Positions 14,286-23,350 of a DNA stretch of 64,000 bases are shown here, in pieces. Position numbers and translations under genes: made by a program. Each line of letters starts with the position of its first letter. The first letter of the stretch is position 1. The notes beneath the pieces are model-generated. The model saw only the letters and a list, made by a program, of their open reading frames with translations. It had not been told where the DNA came from and did no database searches. Source of the stretch: an uncultured Alphaproteobacteria bacterium (GTDB lineage Bacteria; Pseudomonadota; Alphaproteobacteria; RF32; CAG-239); assembly GCA_944391485.1 (NCBI GenBank), contig CALXTQ010000004.1, positions 62,001-126,000 on the forward strand, read 5' to 3'.

Positions 14286-16274
14286 TTAAATATCCAGATC
14301 ATCAACAAACTTGGCGCGTTCGATAATGAACTTAAAGCGCGTTTCGGGATTTTTACCCATCAGACGCTCAACCTGGCGACGGGTTTCAAAAGCCTCTTCC
14401 TTGCCTTCTTCGGTATTGCAGCTGGGAATCAATACTTTCAGCAGCATGCGTTTTTTCTTGTCCATTGTTGTTTCCTTCAGCTGCTGGGCGCTCATTTCCC
14501 CCAGGCCTTTGAAGCGGCTTATTTCAACTTTCTGATTGCCTTTAACCATCTTTTTGAGAATCATGTCTTTGTCATCATCATCCAAAGCATAGTAATTGTT
14601 GGAACCGATGACAATTTTGTAAAGAGGCGGCGTCGCGATATACAAATGTCCGTTTTCGATGAGCTTCGGCATCTGCTGGTAGAAGAAAGTCATCAGCAAT
14701 GAAGCAATGTGCGCGCCGTCGACATCGGCATCGGTCATAATGATGATTTTTTCATAACGCAGGTTTTCTTCTTTATAATTTTCCTTGATGCCGCAACCTA
14801 GCGCCTCAATCATATCTTTGATTTCCTGGTTCTGGGTAATCTTGTCGAGAGATGCGCTCGCAACGTTCAGAATTTTGCCGCGCAACGGCAGAATCGCCTG
14901 AGTAATGCGGTCGCGTCCCTGTTTTGCAGAACCACCGGCCGAATCGCCCTCAACGATAAATATTTCGGTATTTTCGGCCGCAGCCTGAGAACAATCGGCC
15001 AGTTTGCCGGGAAGGCGAAGCTTTTTGGTCGGCGACTTGCGGTTCTGGATTTTTTCCTCTTTCTTCTTCTTGCGGCTTTCCGCGCGCTCAATCACATATT
15101 CCAGCAGAGCGGACGCATTTTCGAGGTCGGAACTCAGCCAGTGGTCGAACGAATCCTTAACAGCCTGCTCGACAAGGCGAACGGCCTTGGTTGAGGTCAG
15201 TTTATCCTTTGTCTGACCTTGGAACTGAGGATCACGGATAAAAACAGACAGCATAATGCAGGCATCGCTTAAAAAATCTTCCGCCGTTACGGAGGCTGCT
15301 TTTTTGACTCCGGCCATGTCGCCATATTCTTTCAGACCCCGCACCAAAGCTGTCTTAAAACCGAGCTCGTGCGTTCCGCCTTGAGGCGTTACGACCGTGT
15401 TGCAGTAGGAATTGCAGAAGCCGTTTTCGTCTTCCGGCCAGGTTATGGCCCATTCGACGCGTCCTTCGTCATTAGCGAGCATCGCGTCTCCGGCAAAGGG
15501 CATTCTGTTGACGGTACCGCGGCTGCCGATCTGATAATTGAGAAAATCGCGCAGACCGTTGGGAAAATTCAGTTCCATTTCGGGTGGCGTCTGATCACCT
15601 TCGCTCAAGATTTCCGGCGCGCATTTCCAGTTGATTTTTATTCCTTTAAACAAGAAAGCTTTGGACCGAGACATCCGGTAAATCTTGTTGGGACTGAATT
15701 TTGAACTGGCGCCGAATATTTCGGGATCCGGACGGAAAGTTATGGAGGTGCCGCGCCGGTTGGAAACCGGGCCGACCAGTTCCAGCGGCCCCTGCGGACG
15801 ACCTTTGGAATAAACCTGACGGTAAAGCTTTTTATCCCGGGCGATTTCGACAATCAGCAAATCGGACAAGGCATTGACCACCGACAGGCCGACGCCATGC
15901 AGGCCGCCGGAGACTTTGTAGGCGCCGCCGCCGAACTTGCCGCCGGAATGAAGCATGGTCATAATGACTTCCAGCGCCGATTTTCCCGGATACTTCGGAT
16001 GCGGGTCTACCGGAATGCCGCGGCCGTTGTCGGCTATGGTTACCGAGTAATCGGCATTGAGGGTTACGTCAATATGATTGGCGTAGCCGGCAACAGCTTC
16101 GTCCATGGAGTTGTCGAGTATTTCGGCCACCAGATGATGCAGCGCCTGCTCGTCCGTACCGCCAATATACATGCCGGGGCGGTGGCGAACAGGTTCCAGC
16201 CCTTCCAAAACTTCAATATCCTGCGCCGAGTATTCACTGACTTTCGGAGCAGTCGCTTCAAATAAATCCGTCAT
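14286..16274 (-). CDS. parE: DNA topoisomerase IV subunit B
   Basis: A 662-residue ATPase subunit of topoisomerase IV, which decatenates daughter chromosomes together with ParC. The GHKL ATPase domain shows EILDNSMDEA (catalytic Glu), DNGRGIP, and the ATP-lid GGLHGVGLSVVNALS. The transducer domain is about residues 225-390. The TOPRIM domain has EGDSAGGSAKQGRDR and DADVDGAHI. YIGGTDEQALHHLVAE and the 662-residue length indicate ParE; GyrB is near 800 residues and starts YIGDT. A GyrB is not in this window. It is divergent from rpsB, with 337 bp between. Confidence 0.95.
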   Translation of the reverse strand: MTDLFEATAPKVSEYSAQDIEVLEGLEPVRHRPGMYIGGTDEQALHHLVAEILDNSMDEAVAGYANHIDVTLNADYSVTIADNGRGIPVDPHPKYPGKSALEVIMTMLHSGGKFGGGAYKVSGGLHGVGLSVVNALSDLLIVEIARDKKLYRQVYSKGRPQGPLELVGPVSNRRGTSITFRPDPEIFGASSKFSPNKIYRMSRSKAFLFKGIKINWKCAPEILSEGDQTPPEMELNFPNGLRDFLNYQIGSRGTVNRMPFAGDAMLANDEGRVEWAITWPEDENGFCNSYCNTVVTPQGGTHELGFKTALVRGLKEYGDMAGVKKAASVTAEDFLSDACIMLSVFIRDPQFQGQTKDKLTSTKAVRLVEQAVKDSFDHWLSSDLENASALLEYVIERAESRKKKKEEKIQNRKSPTKKLRLPGKLADCSQAAAENTEIFIVEGDSAGGSAKQGRDRITQAILPLRGKILNVASASLDKITQNQEIKDMIEALGCGIKENYKEENLRYEKIIIMTDADVDGAHIASLLMTFFYQQMPKLIENGHLYIATPPLYKIVIGSNNYYALDDDDKDMILKKMVKGNQKVEISRFKGLGEMSAQQLKETTMDKKKRMLLKVLIPSCNTEEGKEEAFETRRQVERLMGKNPETRFKFIIERAKFVDDLDI

Positions 16275-16483
16275 TCCATCCTCATTTTTTTACAATGAGC
16301 TCAAAATATCCCAAAAGCTTACGGAATACAAGCCCCAAGCAGGATTCATAAACAAAAAAAAGCAGATTTTCCGGCGTGTTTTTTTTCGCGGACAACACCC
16401 CGGCCGCATAACAGGCAAAATTTGCCGGTTTGAATGCAAAAAACTCTTGCAAATTAGATAAATAGCGATTAAAAGAAAGACCG

Positions 16484-16611
16484 TGAAAGCAATGGTGCTT
16501 TCATGTATTTCACACGCAGAAAAGGCGGAACACTGCCAAGTGCTTCGCTCCGGTGCCGCTCCAGCGGTTGAGAATCTGCGGAGGTTTAACTGGAAAAAAA
16601 GGACATTTATA
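16484..16611 (+). promoter_or_regulatory. Structured 5' leader of rpsB (candidate)
   Basis: TGAAAGCA (16484-16491) and TGCTTTCA (16496-16503) form an 8-bp hairpin with a 4-base loop about 110 bp before the rpsB start. Further short stems (CCGC-TCCA-GCGG) and a purine-rich GCGGAGG follow. S2 is known to repress rpsB-tsf through the leader in other bacteria; a similar role here is inferred only. Confidence 0.35.
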
Positions 16612-17415
16612 ATGGCAATTCCACAATTTACATTACGCCAGATGGTTGAAGCCGGCGTCCATTTCGGACACCATGCCCGCCGCTGGAACCCGCAAATGGC
16701 TCCGTATATTTACGGAAAGAAAGACAACATCCACATCATTGATCTGCAGAAGACCTACCCGATGCTGTATACCGCGCTGGCAGCCGCCCGCGATATTGCA
16801 GCTCAGGGCGGCAAGGTCCTGTTTGTCGGCACCAAAAGACAGGCTCAGGACATTGTTAAGGAAAATGCCGAGAGATGCGGACAGTATTATGTCAACCATC
16901 GCTGGCTCGGCGGTATGCTGACAAACTGGAAAACAGTTCACAAATCCATTTCCCGCCTGATCAAACTGAACGAAATGGACGAGAAAAACGCTTATGAAGG
17001 TTATACGAAAAAAGAAATGCTTAACCTGAAAAAAGAGCGCGAAAAACTGGCTCAGGAACTCAGCGGCATCATGAACATGGGCGGACAGCCGGACCTGCTG
17101 TTCGTCATTGACACGCCGAAAGAGGCTCTGGCTATCAAAGAAGCTAAAAAACTGGGTATTCCGGTTATCGGTATTACCGATACCAATGCCAACCCGAATG
17201 ACGTTGATTTCCCGGTTCCGGGCAACGACGACGCCATCCGCGCCATTCAGTTTTACTGCGAGCTGGTTTCCGGCGCCGTTCTGGACGGCATGCAGGCCGA
17301 AATCGCCGCTCAGGGCGTTAAGGTCGAAGAAGCTGTTGACGGCGTAGAAGCCAAACCGGCCAAAAAAAGAGCTTCGAAAAAAGCTAAAGAGGAAGTTGAA
17401 GCCGCTGAAGAATAA
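16612..17415 (+). CDS. rpsB: 30S ribosomal protein S2
   Basis: 267 residues from the ATG at 16612, which has AAAGGA 8 bases upstream. The frame is open further 5' to 16483, but conservation starts at MAIPQFTLRQMVEAGVHFGHHARRWNP, the normal S2 N-terminus. S2 signatures are all present: YIYGKKDNIHIIDLQKT, VGTKRQAQDIV, RWLGGMLTNWKT, PDLLFVIDTPKE and GIPVIGITDTNANP. The C-terminus has a Lys/Ala/Glu-rich tail of about 35 residues. rpsB is followed by tsf after 103 bp, the usual bacterial pair. Confidence 0.97.
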   Translation: MAIPQFTLRQMVEAGVHFGHHARRWNPQMAPYIYGKKDNIHIIDLQKTYPMLYTALAAARDIAAQGGKVLFVGTKRQAQDIVKENAERCGQYYVNHRWLGGMLTNWKTVHKSISRLIKLNEMDEKNAYEGYTKKEMLNLKKEREKLAQELSGIMNMGGQPDLLFVIDTPKEALAIKEAKKLGIPVIGITDTNANPNDVDFPVPGNDDAIRAIQFYCELVSGAVLDGMQAEIAAQGVKVEEAVDGVEAKPAKKRASKKAKEEVEAAEE

Positions 17416-17518
17416 TCATAATCTTCTTTTGGTCTGAGACTGAAAACTTTCGCGGCGGTATTTGTTTTACAATAAATATCGCCGCCGTGGTTTAAAATTT
17501 CACAAAAAGGAAAAACAA

Positions 17519-18445
17519 ATGACAGAAATTACTGCGCAAATGGTAAAAGAACTGAGAGAAACCACCGGCGCCGGCATGCTGGACTGCAAAAAGGCATTGA
17601 CCGAAGCTCAGGGCAATATGGAAACCGCAATCGACTGGCTTCGTAAAAAAGGTCTGGCTTCCGCTGCCAAAAAAGCAAGCAGAATTGCCGCCGAGGGTCT
17701 GGTTGCCGTTGCCGTCGATGGAAATAAGGGTGCTGTTGTAGAAGTTAACTCCGAAACCGACTTTGTCGCGAAAAACGAAATCTTTCAGGAATATGTTGCC
17801 GATGCCGCTTTGGTTGCTCTGATGCACAAAGGCGAAGTCTGTGACATGAAGACATTCCAGTGTCCGAAAGTCCACAAATCTTTTGAAGAGCGCCTGACAG
17901 ACATGATTGCCAAGATCGGCGAAAACATGAACCTGCGCCGCGCCGCTATGGTAGAAGTCGACAACGGTGTTGTCGCCGCGTATGTCCATAACGCCTGCAA
18001 ACCCAATCTGGGCAAAATCGGCGTTCTGGTTGCTCTGGAATCCAACGGCGACAAGGCCAAACTTCAGGAACTCGGCAAACATATCGCCATGCATATTGCG
18101 GCTTCCAGCCCGCAGTTTCTGACGATTGCCGATGTTGATCAGGCTTCTATTGACCACGAAAAATCAATTTTTGCCGAACAGGCAAAAGCTTCCGGAAAAC
18201 CGGAAAATATTATCGAGAAAATGGTTGAAGGCCGCATCAAAAAATATTTTGACGAAGTTGTTCTGGAAGAACAGGCCTATATTATGGATCCTGACAAGAA
18301 GGTCAAACAAGTTGTTGCCGACGCTGCAAAAGAAATGGGCGCAGACATTAAAATCAAACAGTTTGTCTGCTTCCGTCTCGGTGAGGGTCTGCAGAAACGC
18401 AATGAAGATTTTGCCGCTGAAGTCGCTTCACAGCTGAACAAATAA
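17519..18445 (+). CDS. tsf: Elongation factor Ts
   Basis: 308 residues from the ATG at 17519, with AAAAAGGA upstream; the open frame extends to 17462, but the conserved N-terminus MTEITAQMVKELRETTGAGM begins here. EF-Ts exchanges GDP for GTP on EF-Tu. Features: N-terminal UBA-like domain (DCKKALTEAQGNMETAIDWLRKKG), the TDFV motif in VNSETDFVAKNE that contacts EF-Tu, core repeats and the C-terminal module. It is likely cotranscribed with rpsB and ends at a strong terminator. Confidence 0.97.
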   Translation: MTEITAQMVKELRETTGAGMLDCKKALTEAQGNMETAIDWLRKKGLASAAKKASRIAAEGLVAVAVDGNKGAVVEVNSETDFVAKNEIFQEYVADAALVALMHKGEVCDMKTFQCPKVHKSFEERLTDMIAKIGENMNLRRAAMVEVDNGVVAAYVHNACKPNLGKIGVLVALESNGDKAKLQELGKHIAMHIAASSPQFLTIADVDQASIDHEKSIFAEQAKASGKPENIIEKMVEGRIKKYFDEVVLEEQAYIMDPDKKVKQVVADAAKEMGADIKIKQFVCFRLGEGLQKRNEDFAAEVASQLNK

Positions 18446-18466
18446 AAGGACGGCAATTTTTTCACT

Positions 18467-18494
18467 AAATGCCCCTGCAAAGGGGCATTTTTTT
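18467..18494. terminator. rpsB-tsf terminator
   Basis: AAATGCCCC and GGGGCATTT around TGCAAA, followed by T residues. Sits between tsf and a convergent minus-strand gene. Confidence 0.88.
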
Positions 18495-18505
18495 ATAACC
18501 AGATT

Positions 18506-18769
18506 TCAACAACCGAAAATTCCATAAACAATCTTGAAATTCCATCTTTGTTTTTTCTTCAAGGAAAAATGAGGATTGCCTGTGCTTATGACAATGACAT
18601 ATTTTCCGATCCAAAGACGCATGTAACGTGAAATTTTTATATTGATATGAATTTTTTCAGAAGTTCTTAATTCCGTCCCGTCCGGATATTCAATTTCCGT
18701 GCTGCGGCCGATACCGCTTTTATGATTATCAAAATCCAGTCCGTATTCAATAAAAATTTTCCTGGGCAT
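18506..18769 (-). CDS. Hypothetical small protein, uncertain
   Basis: An 87-residue frame, starting MPRKIFIEYGLDFD, that fills the space between the tsf terminator and the promoter of the next gene. Composition is balanced, with alternating hydrophobic residues (IHINIKISRYMRLWI, KYVIVISTG) suggesting a beta-rich small domain. No strong ribosome site precedes the ATG (only GAAAAG). It does not match a family I know. It is listed because it is not a shadow of a larger gene, but it may be noncoding. Confidence 0.4.
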   Translation of the reverse strand: MPRKIFIEYGLDFDNHKSGIGRSTEIEYPDGTELRTSEKIHINIKISRYMRLWIGKYVIVISTGNPHFSLKKKQRWNFKIVYGIFGC

Positions 18770-18856
18770 TGTCTTTTCAGCTTTATTTCTTACCTCATCC
18801 GGAAATAAAACCTACCATAACTCTGTTTATCAGTCGAGTATCTTTTATAAAAATTA

Positions 18857-18885
18857 TAGACAAAATAACGTGCTCCGTGTATAGT
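18857..18885 (+). promoter_or_regulatory. Putative promoter of the muramidase gene
   Basis: TAGACA (18857-18862) and TATAGT (18880-18885) are 17 bp apart, and GGAG at 18900 and the ATG at 18910 follow closely. A second TATACT overlaps downstream. Confidence 0.5.
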
Positions 18886-18909
18886 ATACTTTATATAACG
18901 GAGCTGCTC

Positions 18910-20154
18910 ATGACAATAACCCCTAAAGAATATCTGCTGCAGGAATGCGAGAACAACGGTATCCGTCCCGTTTATGCCGAAATTAACGGGCGCAGGTTTC
19001 CGATACCGGCGGCTTATCTGCTGGAAAGCCCGTCAAAAGAAGAAGCTCTGGATCGTTTTAAGGCTGATTTTTTCAACCATTTTGACGAAGTTATTTATAA
19101 GGTTATCAACGAATATGAAAGCCGGGGCCGGGAACCTCTGTTTGTGCGTTTTGAAAACGTGGAGCTTCCTGTTCCCTATGAACTGAAGGATCTCTCCCGC
19201 GAACAGCAAAAGCAGCATATTTTCGGTCATGCTTACGCAAATTTTGTTAAAAACATCAACTTGACGGCCCGGGCCAACAGATACAGCGATAAAACCATTT
19301 TGGTCAGAGCCGGCAAAAAACGGCTGCGGCTTCTGGAAAAATTCGTTGCGGCCAATGCGCAGGCAAAACAAAAAAATCCAGGTATCTTTGATAAATTCAG
19401 ACAATACAAAAGAAAAGTCCTTCTGGGAATGCTGATTGTCGGGACAACCATTACCGGAGGAACAGCCCTGCATAAACTGGTCAAGGAAAGAGCAAAAGAC
19501 AAAATGGAACTTTCCCCCGAACAGAGAGACAAAGCTTCGCACGAACGCTTTATGCGTATCTCCGCGGATATTTTGCGGGAAGAAGGCGGGTACGCCACCG
19601 CGCTGATTATTGATCAGGAAACGCATTACGGCGTTACGAATCCGACATTGCAGTCCTTTATCGAAAAATTTCCCGAGCAGGCCAAAAACCTTTCCACAAC
19701 GAATCTGAAAAAAATCAAAAAGGAAGACGCTCTGCTGATTATGGAGCACGCATTTTTCAAACAATATAAAATCGACCAGATCGAAAACGAATCCGTTGCG
19801 GCAATGCTGCTGGACATCGCCTACAACCATGACTATGAAACAATGCGCAAGTTTACCAAAGAGGGACTGATCAGCGTGATGAAACTGAGGCATCTGAACG
19901 CTGCCGACAGACCAAGAAACTGGAAAGATATTCCCGATTTTCTGAATAACTGTTCTTTTGCCGAACAAAAGGCTTTTTACGACGCAACGGTTCAGGCCAG
20001 AATTGATTTTATGAACCGGCCGGGTTATATAAAAAAATACAATGGCCTGAAAAAACGGGCTTATAAGTTTGTCAACGGTTATCAGGCCCATACTCAGGAA
20101 AAGACCATCTTCTGGGCCAATTATCTGGAGGTGAAGGCGGCGGCAAGAAGCTGA
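18910..20154 (+). CDS. Membrane-anchored GH108-type muramidase
   Basis: 414 residues from the ATG at 18910, chosen for GGAG 6 bases upstream; the frame is open to 18769 without support. The N-terminal 160 residues hold two similar short units (RPVYAEINGRRFPIPAAYLL and EPLFVRFENVELPVPYEL), then a basic linker and one membrane segment (VLLGMLIVGTTITGG, about residue 178). The C-terminal 200 residues match GH108/TtsA-like muramidases: ILREEGGYATALIIDQETHYGVT with the catalytic Glu at EEGGY, then EDALLIMEHAFF and AAMLLDIAYNHDY. These enzymes cut peptidoglycan for protein release. The cytoplasmic repeat module in front is unfamiliar. Confidence 0.7.
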   Translation: MTITPKEYLLQECENNGIRPVYAEINGRRFPIPAAYLLESPSKEEALDRFKADFFNHFDEVIYKVINEYESRGREPLFVRFENVELPVPYELKDLSREQQKQHIFGHAYANFVKNINLTARANRYSDKTILVRAGKKRLRLLEKFVAANAQAKQKNPGIFDKFRQYKRKVLLGMLIVGTTITGGTALHKLVKERAKDKMELSPEQRDKASHERFMRISADILREEGGYATALIIDQETHYGVTNPTLQSFIEKFPEQAKNLSTTNLKKIKKEDALLIMEHAFFKQYKIDQIENESVAAMLLDIAYNHDYETMRKFTKEGLISVMKLRHLNAADRPRNWKDIPDFLNNCSFAEQKAFYDATVQARIDFMNRPGYIKKYNGLKKRAYKFVNGYQAHTQEKTIFWANYLEVKAAARS

Positions 20155-20178
20155 CCGACCGCAAACCGGAGAACTGAC

Positions 20179-20397
20179 ATGGAAGAGACACCCGAAGATT
20201 TATTTAAACTCGTTACTTTGGACTATGCCCGCAAAAAACTCATAACCCTGCACCTGAAATCCGGCTGGAGTTTTGAGACATTGTCGCGCAAAAGCGGAAT
20301 AGGCATTGACCGGCTTCAGGAGTTTGAAGCCGGAAGGTTGGAGCTGTCGCCGCATGAAATCAGGCTGCTGCTGGATGCCTTTTCTTATTTTGACTGA
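20179..20397 (+). CDS. Small XRE-like helix-turn-helix protein
   Basis: 72 residues with a compact HTH: KLITLHLKSGWSFETLSRKSGIGIDRLQEFEAGRLELS matches the lambda-Cro/XRE pattern of recognition helix and following loop. GGAGAACTGAC gives a good ribosome site. It follows the muramidase by 24 bp and is likely in the same transcript, so it may regulate that gene or act elsewhere. Its stop abuts the end of yejB on the other strand. Confidence 0.6.
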   Translation: MEETPEDLFKLVTLDYARKKLITLHLKSGWSFETLSRKSGIGIDRLQEFEAGRLELSPHEIRLLLDAFSYFD

Positions 20398-20399
20398 CC

Positions 20400-21473
20400 T
20401 TAATTGCGGTCAAAATTTATTCTGGGATCAACCAGCGAATAGGTAATATCGCTTAACAGCTTTAAGACAAGCCCCAACAGAGCAAAAATATAAAGAGTCC
20501 CGAAGATGACCGGATAATCACGCGTCATAATGGCTTCATATCCGAGCAACCCAATACCGTTCAGCGAAAAAATAACCTCTATCAGAAGGGCTCCTGTAAA
20601 AAGCATTTTTATCAGCATTGCCGGAAAACCGGCTATAACAATCAGCATGGCATTGCGGAAAACATGCCCGTATAAAACCTGATTTTCGCTGAGTCCTTTG
20701 GCCCGGGCCGTCAGTACATACGGCTTGCCAATTTCATCCAAAAACGAATTTTTGGTCAGCATCGTCAGGCTTGCAAAACCGCCGATGACCATCGAAAACA
20801 CCGGCAGAGTGATGTGCCAGAAATAATCGGCTATTTTGCCGTACCACGGCAGGGATGACCAGTTGTCCGACGTCAGTCCCCGCAGGGGAAACCACTGAAA
20901 ATATGTGCCGCCGGCAAAAAAAACAATCAGAAAAACAGCAAACAGAAATACCGGAATCGCCGAACCGAGAATGACGGCAAAGGAACTCCATACGTCAAAA
21001 GAAGAACCGTCGCGAACCGCTTTTTTTATTCCCAGCGGAATCGCAATCAGATAAATTATCAGGGTTGACCAAAGGCCGAGAGAAACCGAAACGGGCATTC
21101 GCTCCAGAATCAGACTTCCCACGCTTTTATCCTTATAATAACTGCGACCGAAGTCAAAACGGGCATAATCACCGAGCATTTTTAAAAACCGTATATGGGC
21201 CGGCTTGTCAAAACCAAACTGTTTTTCCAGTTCTTTGACCAATTCTTCCGGCACGCCCTGCGCTCCCTGATATTTTGAAGCGGCGGTTTCCATATTCATC
21301 GCTGCCGTTGACGAAAAACCGGATTTTGCATCCACATTCATTCCCCGGTATTTGGCCAGGGTATGTTCTACGGGACCGCCCGGCGCCAACTGGACGATTA
21401 CGAAGTTGACGCAGAGAATGCCTAGAAGAGTCAGGGGAATCAGAAGCAGCCGCTTGATAATATAATTTCTCAT
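20400..21473 (-). CDS. yejB: ABC transporter permease, YejB-like
   Basis: A 357-residue inner-membrane permease of the oligopeptide/microcin C class. The N-terminal [19 protein letters not shown] and APGGPVEH, a periplasmic loop of about 75 residues with [13 protein letters not shown], and six membrane segments are typical. The EAA loop is [22 protein letters not shown] (about residues 262-285). Start overlaps the yejA stop (ATGA), so the two are coupled. The usual partners YejE (second permease) and YejF (ATPase) do not follow; an unrelated convergent gene lies immediately downstream. The transporter must use subunits encoded elsewhere or be non-functional. Confidence 0.88.
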   Translation of the reverse strand: MRNYIIKRLLLIPLTLLGILCVNFVIVQLAPGGPVEHTLAKYRGMNVDAKSGFSSTAAMNMETAASKYQGAQGVPEELVKELEKQFGFDKPAHIRFLKMLGDYARFDFGRSYYKDKSVGSLILERMPVSVSLGLWSTLIIYLIAIPLGIKKAVRDGSSFDVWSSFAVILGSAIPVFLFAVFLIVFFAGGTYFQWFPLRGLTSDNWSSLPWYGKIADYFWHITLPVFSMVIGGFASLTMLTKNSFLDEIGKPYVLTARAKGLSENQVLYGHVFRNAMLIVIAGFPAMLIKMLFTGALLIEVIFSLNGIGLLGYEAIMTRDYPVIFGTLYIFALLGLVLKLLSDITYSLVDPRINFDRN

Positions 21474-23350
21474 TTTTTACCTTTCTCCCGCCGTTCCTGT
21501 TTTATCCACCAGGTGTGAGGCTGGAACCCGACCTTTTCCCCGGAGCTGGGATGAGCGAACTTGTTGCGGTAAGCAACCCTCTGCACCGGAGAAAACCACT
21601 GAAAGATCAGATAATGCCCGTGCAGCAGAACTCTGTCCAGCGCTTTGACATAAGCCTGATAATCGTTTTTATTTTCCGCCCGGATCAGCCCTTCAATCAA
21701 AGCGTCGACAACCGGATTTTTTATGCCGATGATATTATAGCTTCCTTTGGCATCTGCCGACGCGCTGCCCCACATCTCCTGCTGTTCCGTTCCCGGCATG
21801 CTGCTGATACCGTAGGAAATAATCGCCATATCGAAGTCAAAATTATCCAGACGATTCTTGAAAATATTGGTCTCCAGATTGCGAAACTCCGCTTTAATCC
21901 CGATTTTGCGCAGATTTTCGATAAAAGGAAGCATAACCCGGGTGAAGGAACTGCCGTTGGCAGAATTGCTCAGAACCTCAAACTCCAAAGGTTCCCCGGT
22001 CTTGACATTGGTCATTCTGCCATCCGCAAAATCATATCCGGCGGATTGCAGCAGCTGCACCGCCCGGCGCAGATTTTGCCTGGTGTCCTTAAAATCGCGA
22101 TGCCGCGGATTTTTGAAAGGTCTGGCAAACACATCTTCCGTCAGCTGCTTTTTATAGCGATTTAATATCTCCAGTTCCCGCCCGGCCGGCAGACCGACGG
22201 CTTCCATGCCCGTGTTGGTAAAATAACTGTACAGGCGCTCATACTGGTTGTAAAACAGGCGGTCATTCGCCCAGTCAAAATTAAACGCCAGCCCGATCGC
22301 CTCTCTGACACGGCGGTCCTGAAATTTTCCGCGCCGCAGATTAAAGGCAAAATTCTGTAAGACGGCCGGGTTGTTGTGCGTCAGCTCTTCTTTGACGACT
22401 TTTCCTTTCCGCACGACCTCATTATTATATCCGGTTACCCATATTTTGGCGATATATTCTTCGCGGATATCAATATTGCCGGCAAAAAGCGCCTGAAGGG
22501 TTACCGTCGTATCCTGATAATAATCAAACCGTATTTCATCAAAGTTATAAAAACCGCGACGCGAAGGAATATCCGCCGCCCAGTAATCGGCCACTCTTTC
22601 AAGCTCGACAAACTTTCCCGGCCGAAAATCCTTTATTTTGTACGGACCGCTTCCCAGAGGCGGCCGCAGCGTCGGACGTCCGAAATCCTTTCCGTCCCAG
22701 TCTCCGGCCGAAAAAATCTGAAGCTGAGACAGAATGAGCGGCAGTTCGCGGTTTTTGGTGCCTTTTTTAAAATAAAAACGCACATGACGTTCGTTTACCT
22801 TTTCGACCCGCTCCACATCGCCGTAATATATTTTATAAAGCGGCGCGCCTTTTTCGATCAGCGCATTATAACTGAAAATGACGTCATCGGCGGTTACCGG
22901 TTGACCGTCGTGAAAACGCGCCCGGCTGTCAATAATAAACCCGACATAGGATTTATCAGCGGGAAGCTCAAACTTTTCCGCAATCAGCGGATAAGCCACC
23001 GACGGATCATCGGCGGGAGAAAAGCCCAGAGAATCGAGCGTCAGCAAAACTGGCTGCGTTGCCGGAATTCCTTTAAAAATAAAAGGATTGAAACTGTCAA
23101 ATCCGCCGTATTCCGGCATAACGACCCTGCCGCCTTTTACTGCGGCGGCATCGGTATAGGAAAAGCGCTCAAAATTTTCAGGATAACGAGCGTCTTCATA
23201 CAACGCGATACGGCTGTATATTTCAGCCTGCGCCGAAACAAAAGGCAGCATTGCGAAAAATGCCGCCGCCCAAAAAAGTTTTCTGCGGAAAAAAGCCGTT
23301 TTTGCAAAAAAACAGCTTCCGGAAAAATTATCTTTTGTAATTTGTTTCAT
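21470..23350 (-). CDS. yejA: Periplasmic peptide-binding protein, YejA-like
   Basis: A 626-residue extracellular solute-binding protein family 5 member. A long N-terminus precedes a Sec signal ([19 protein letters not shown], cleavage near residue 42). YejA-type features: [13 protein letters not shown], the long-form SBP_bac_5 domain, [22 protein letters not shown], the DNRLF-like loop [15 protein letters not shown] and C-terminal [10 protein letters not shown]. It binds peptides such as microcin C-like substrates or muropeptides for import through YejB. The start overlaps the upstream gene by 23 bp, suggesting translational coupling in a three-gene minus-strand operon. Confidence 0.9.
   Translation of the reverse strand: MKQITKDNFSGSCFFAKTAFFRRKLFWAAAFFAMLPFVSAQAEIYSRIALYEDARYPENFERFSYTDAAAVKGGRVVMPEYGGFDSFNPFIFKGIPATQPVLLTLDSLGFSPADDPSVAYPLIAEKFELPADKSYVGFIIDSRARFHDGQPVTADDVIFSYNALIEKGAPLYKIYYGDVERVEKVNERHVRFYFKKGTKNRELPLILSQLQIFSAGDWDGKDFGRPTLRPPLGSGPYKIKDFRPGKFVELERVADYWAADIPSRRGFYNFDEIRFDYYQDTTVTLQALFAGNIDIREEYIAKIWVTGYNNEVVRKGKVVKEELTHNNPAVLQNFAFNLRRGKFQDRRVREAIGLAFNFDWANDRLFYNQYERLYSYFTNTGMEAVGLPAGRELEILNRYKKQLTEDVFARPFKNPRHRDFKDTRQNLRRAVQLLQSAGYDFADGRMTNVKTGEPLEFEVLSNSANGSSFTRVMLPFIENLRKIGIKAEFRNLETNIFKNRLDNFDFDMAIISYGISSMPGTEQQEMWGSASADAKGSYNIIGIKNPVVDALIEGLIRAENKNDYQAYVKALDRVLLHGHYLIFQWFSPVQRVAYRNKFAHPSSGEKVGFQPHTWWIKQERREKGKK

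Noticed and set aside
14286-16274. GyrB as the identity of the type II topoisomerase subunit
   Set aside because: Length 662 and YIGGTDEQALHH are ParE features; GyrB is about 140 residues longer with YIGDT.
19033-20091. 352-codon minus-strand frame opposite the muramidase
   Set aside because: Shadow of the GH108 gene, very rich in Phe, Cys and Gly without motifs.
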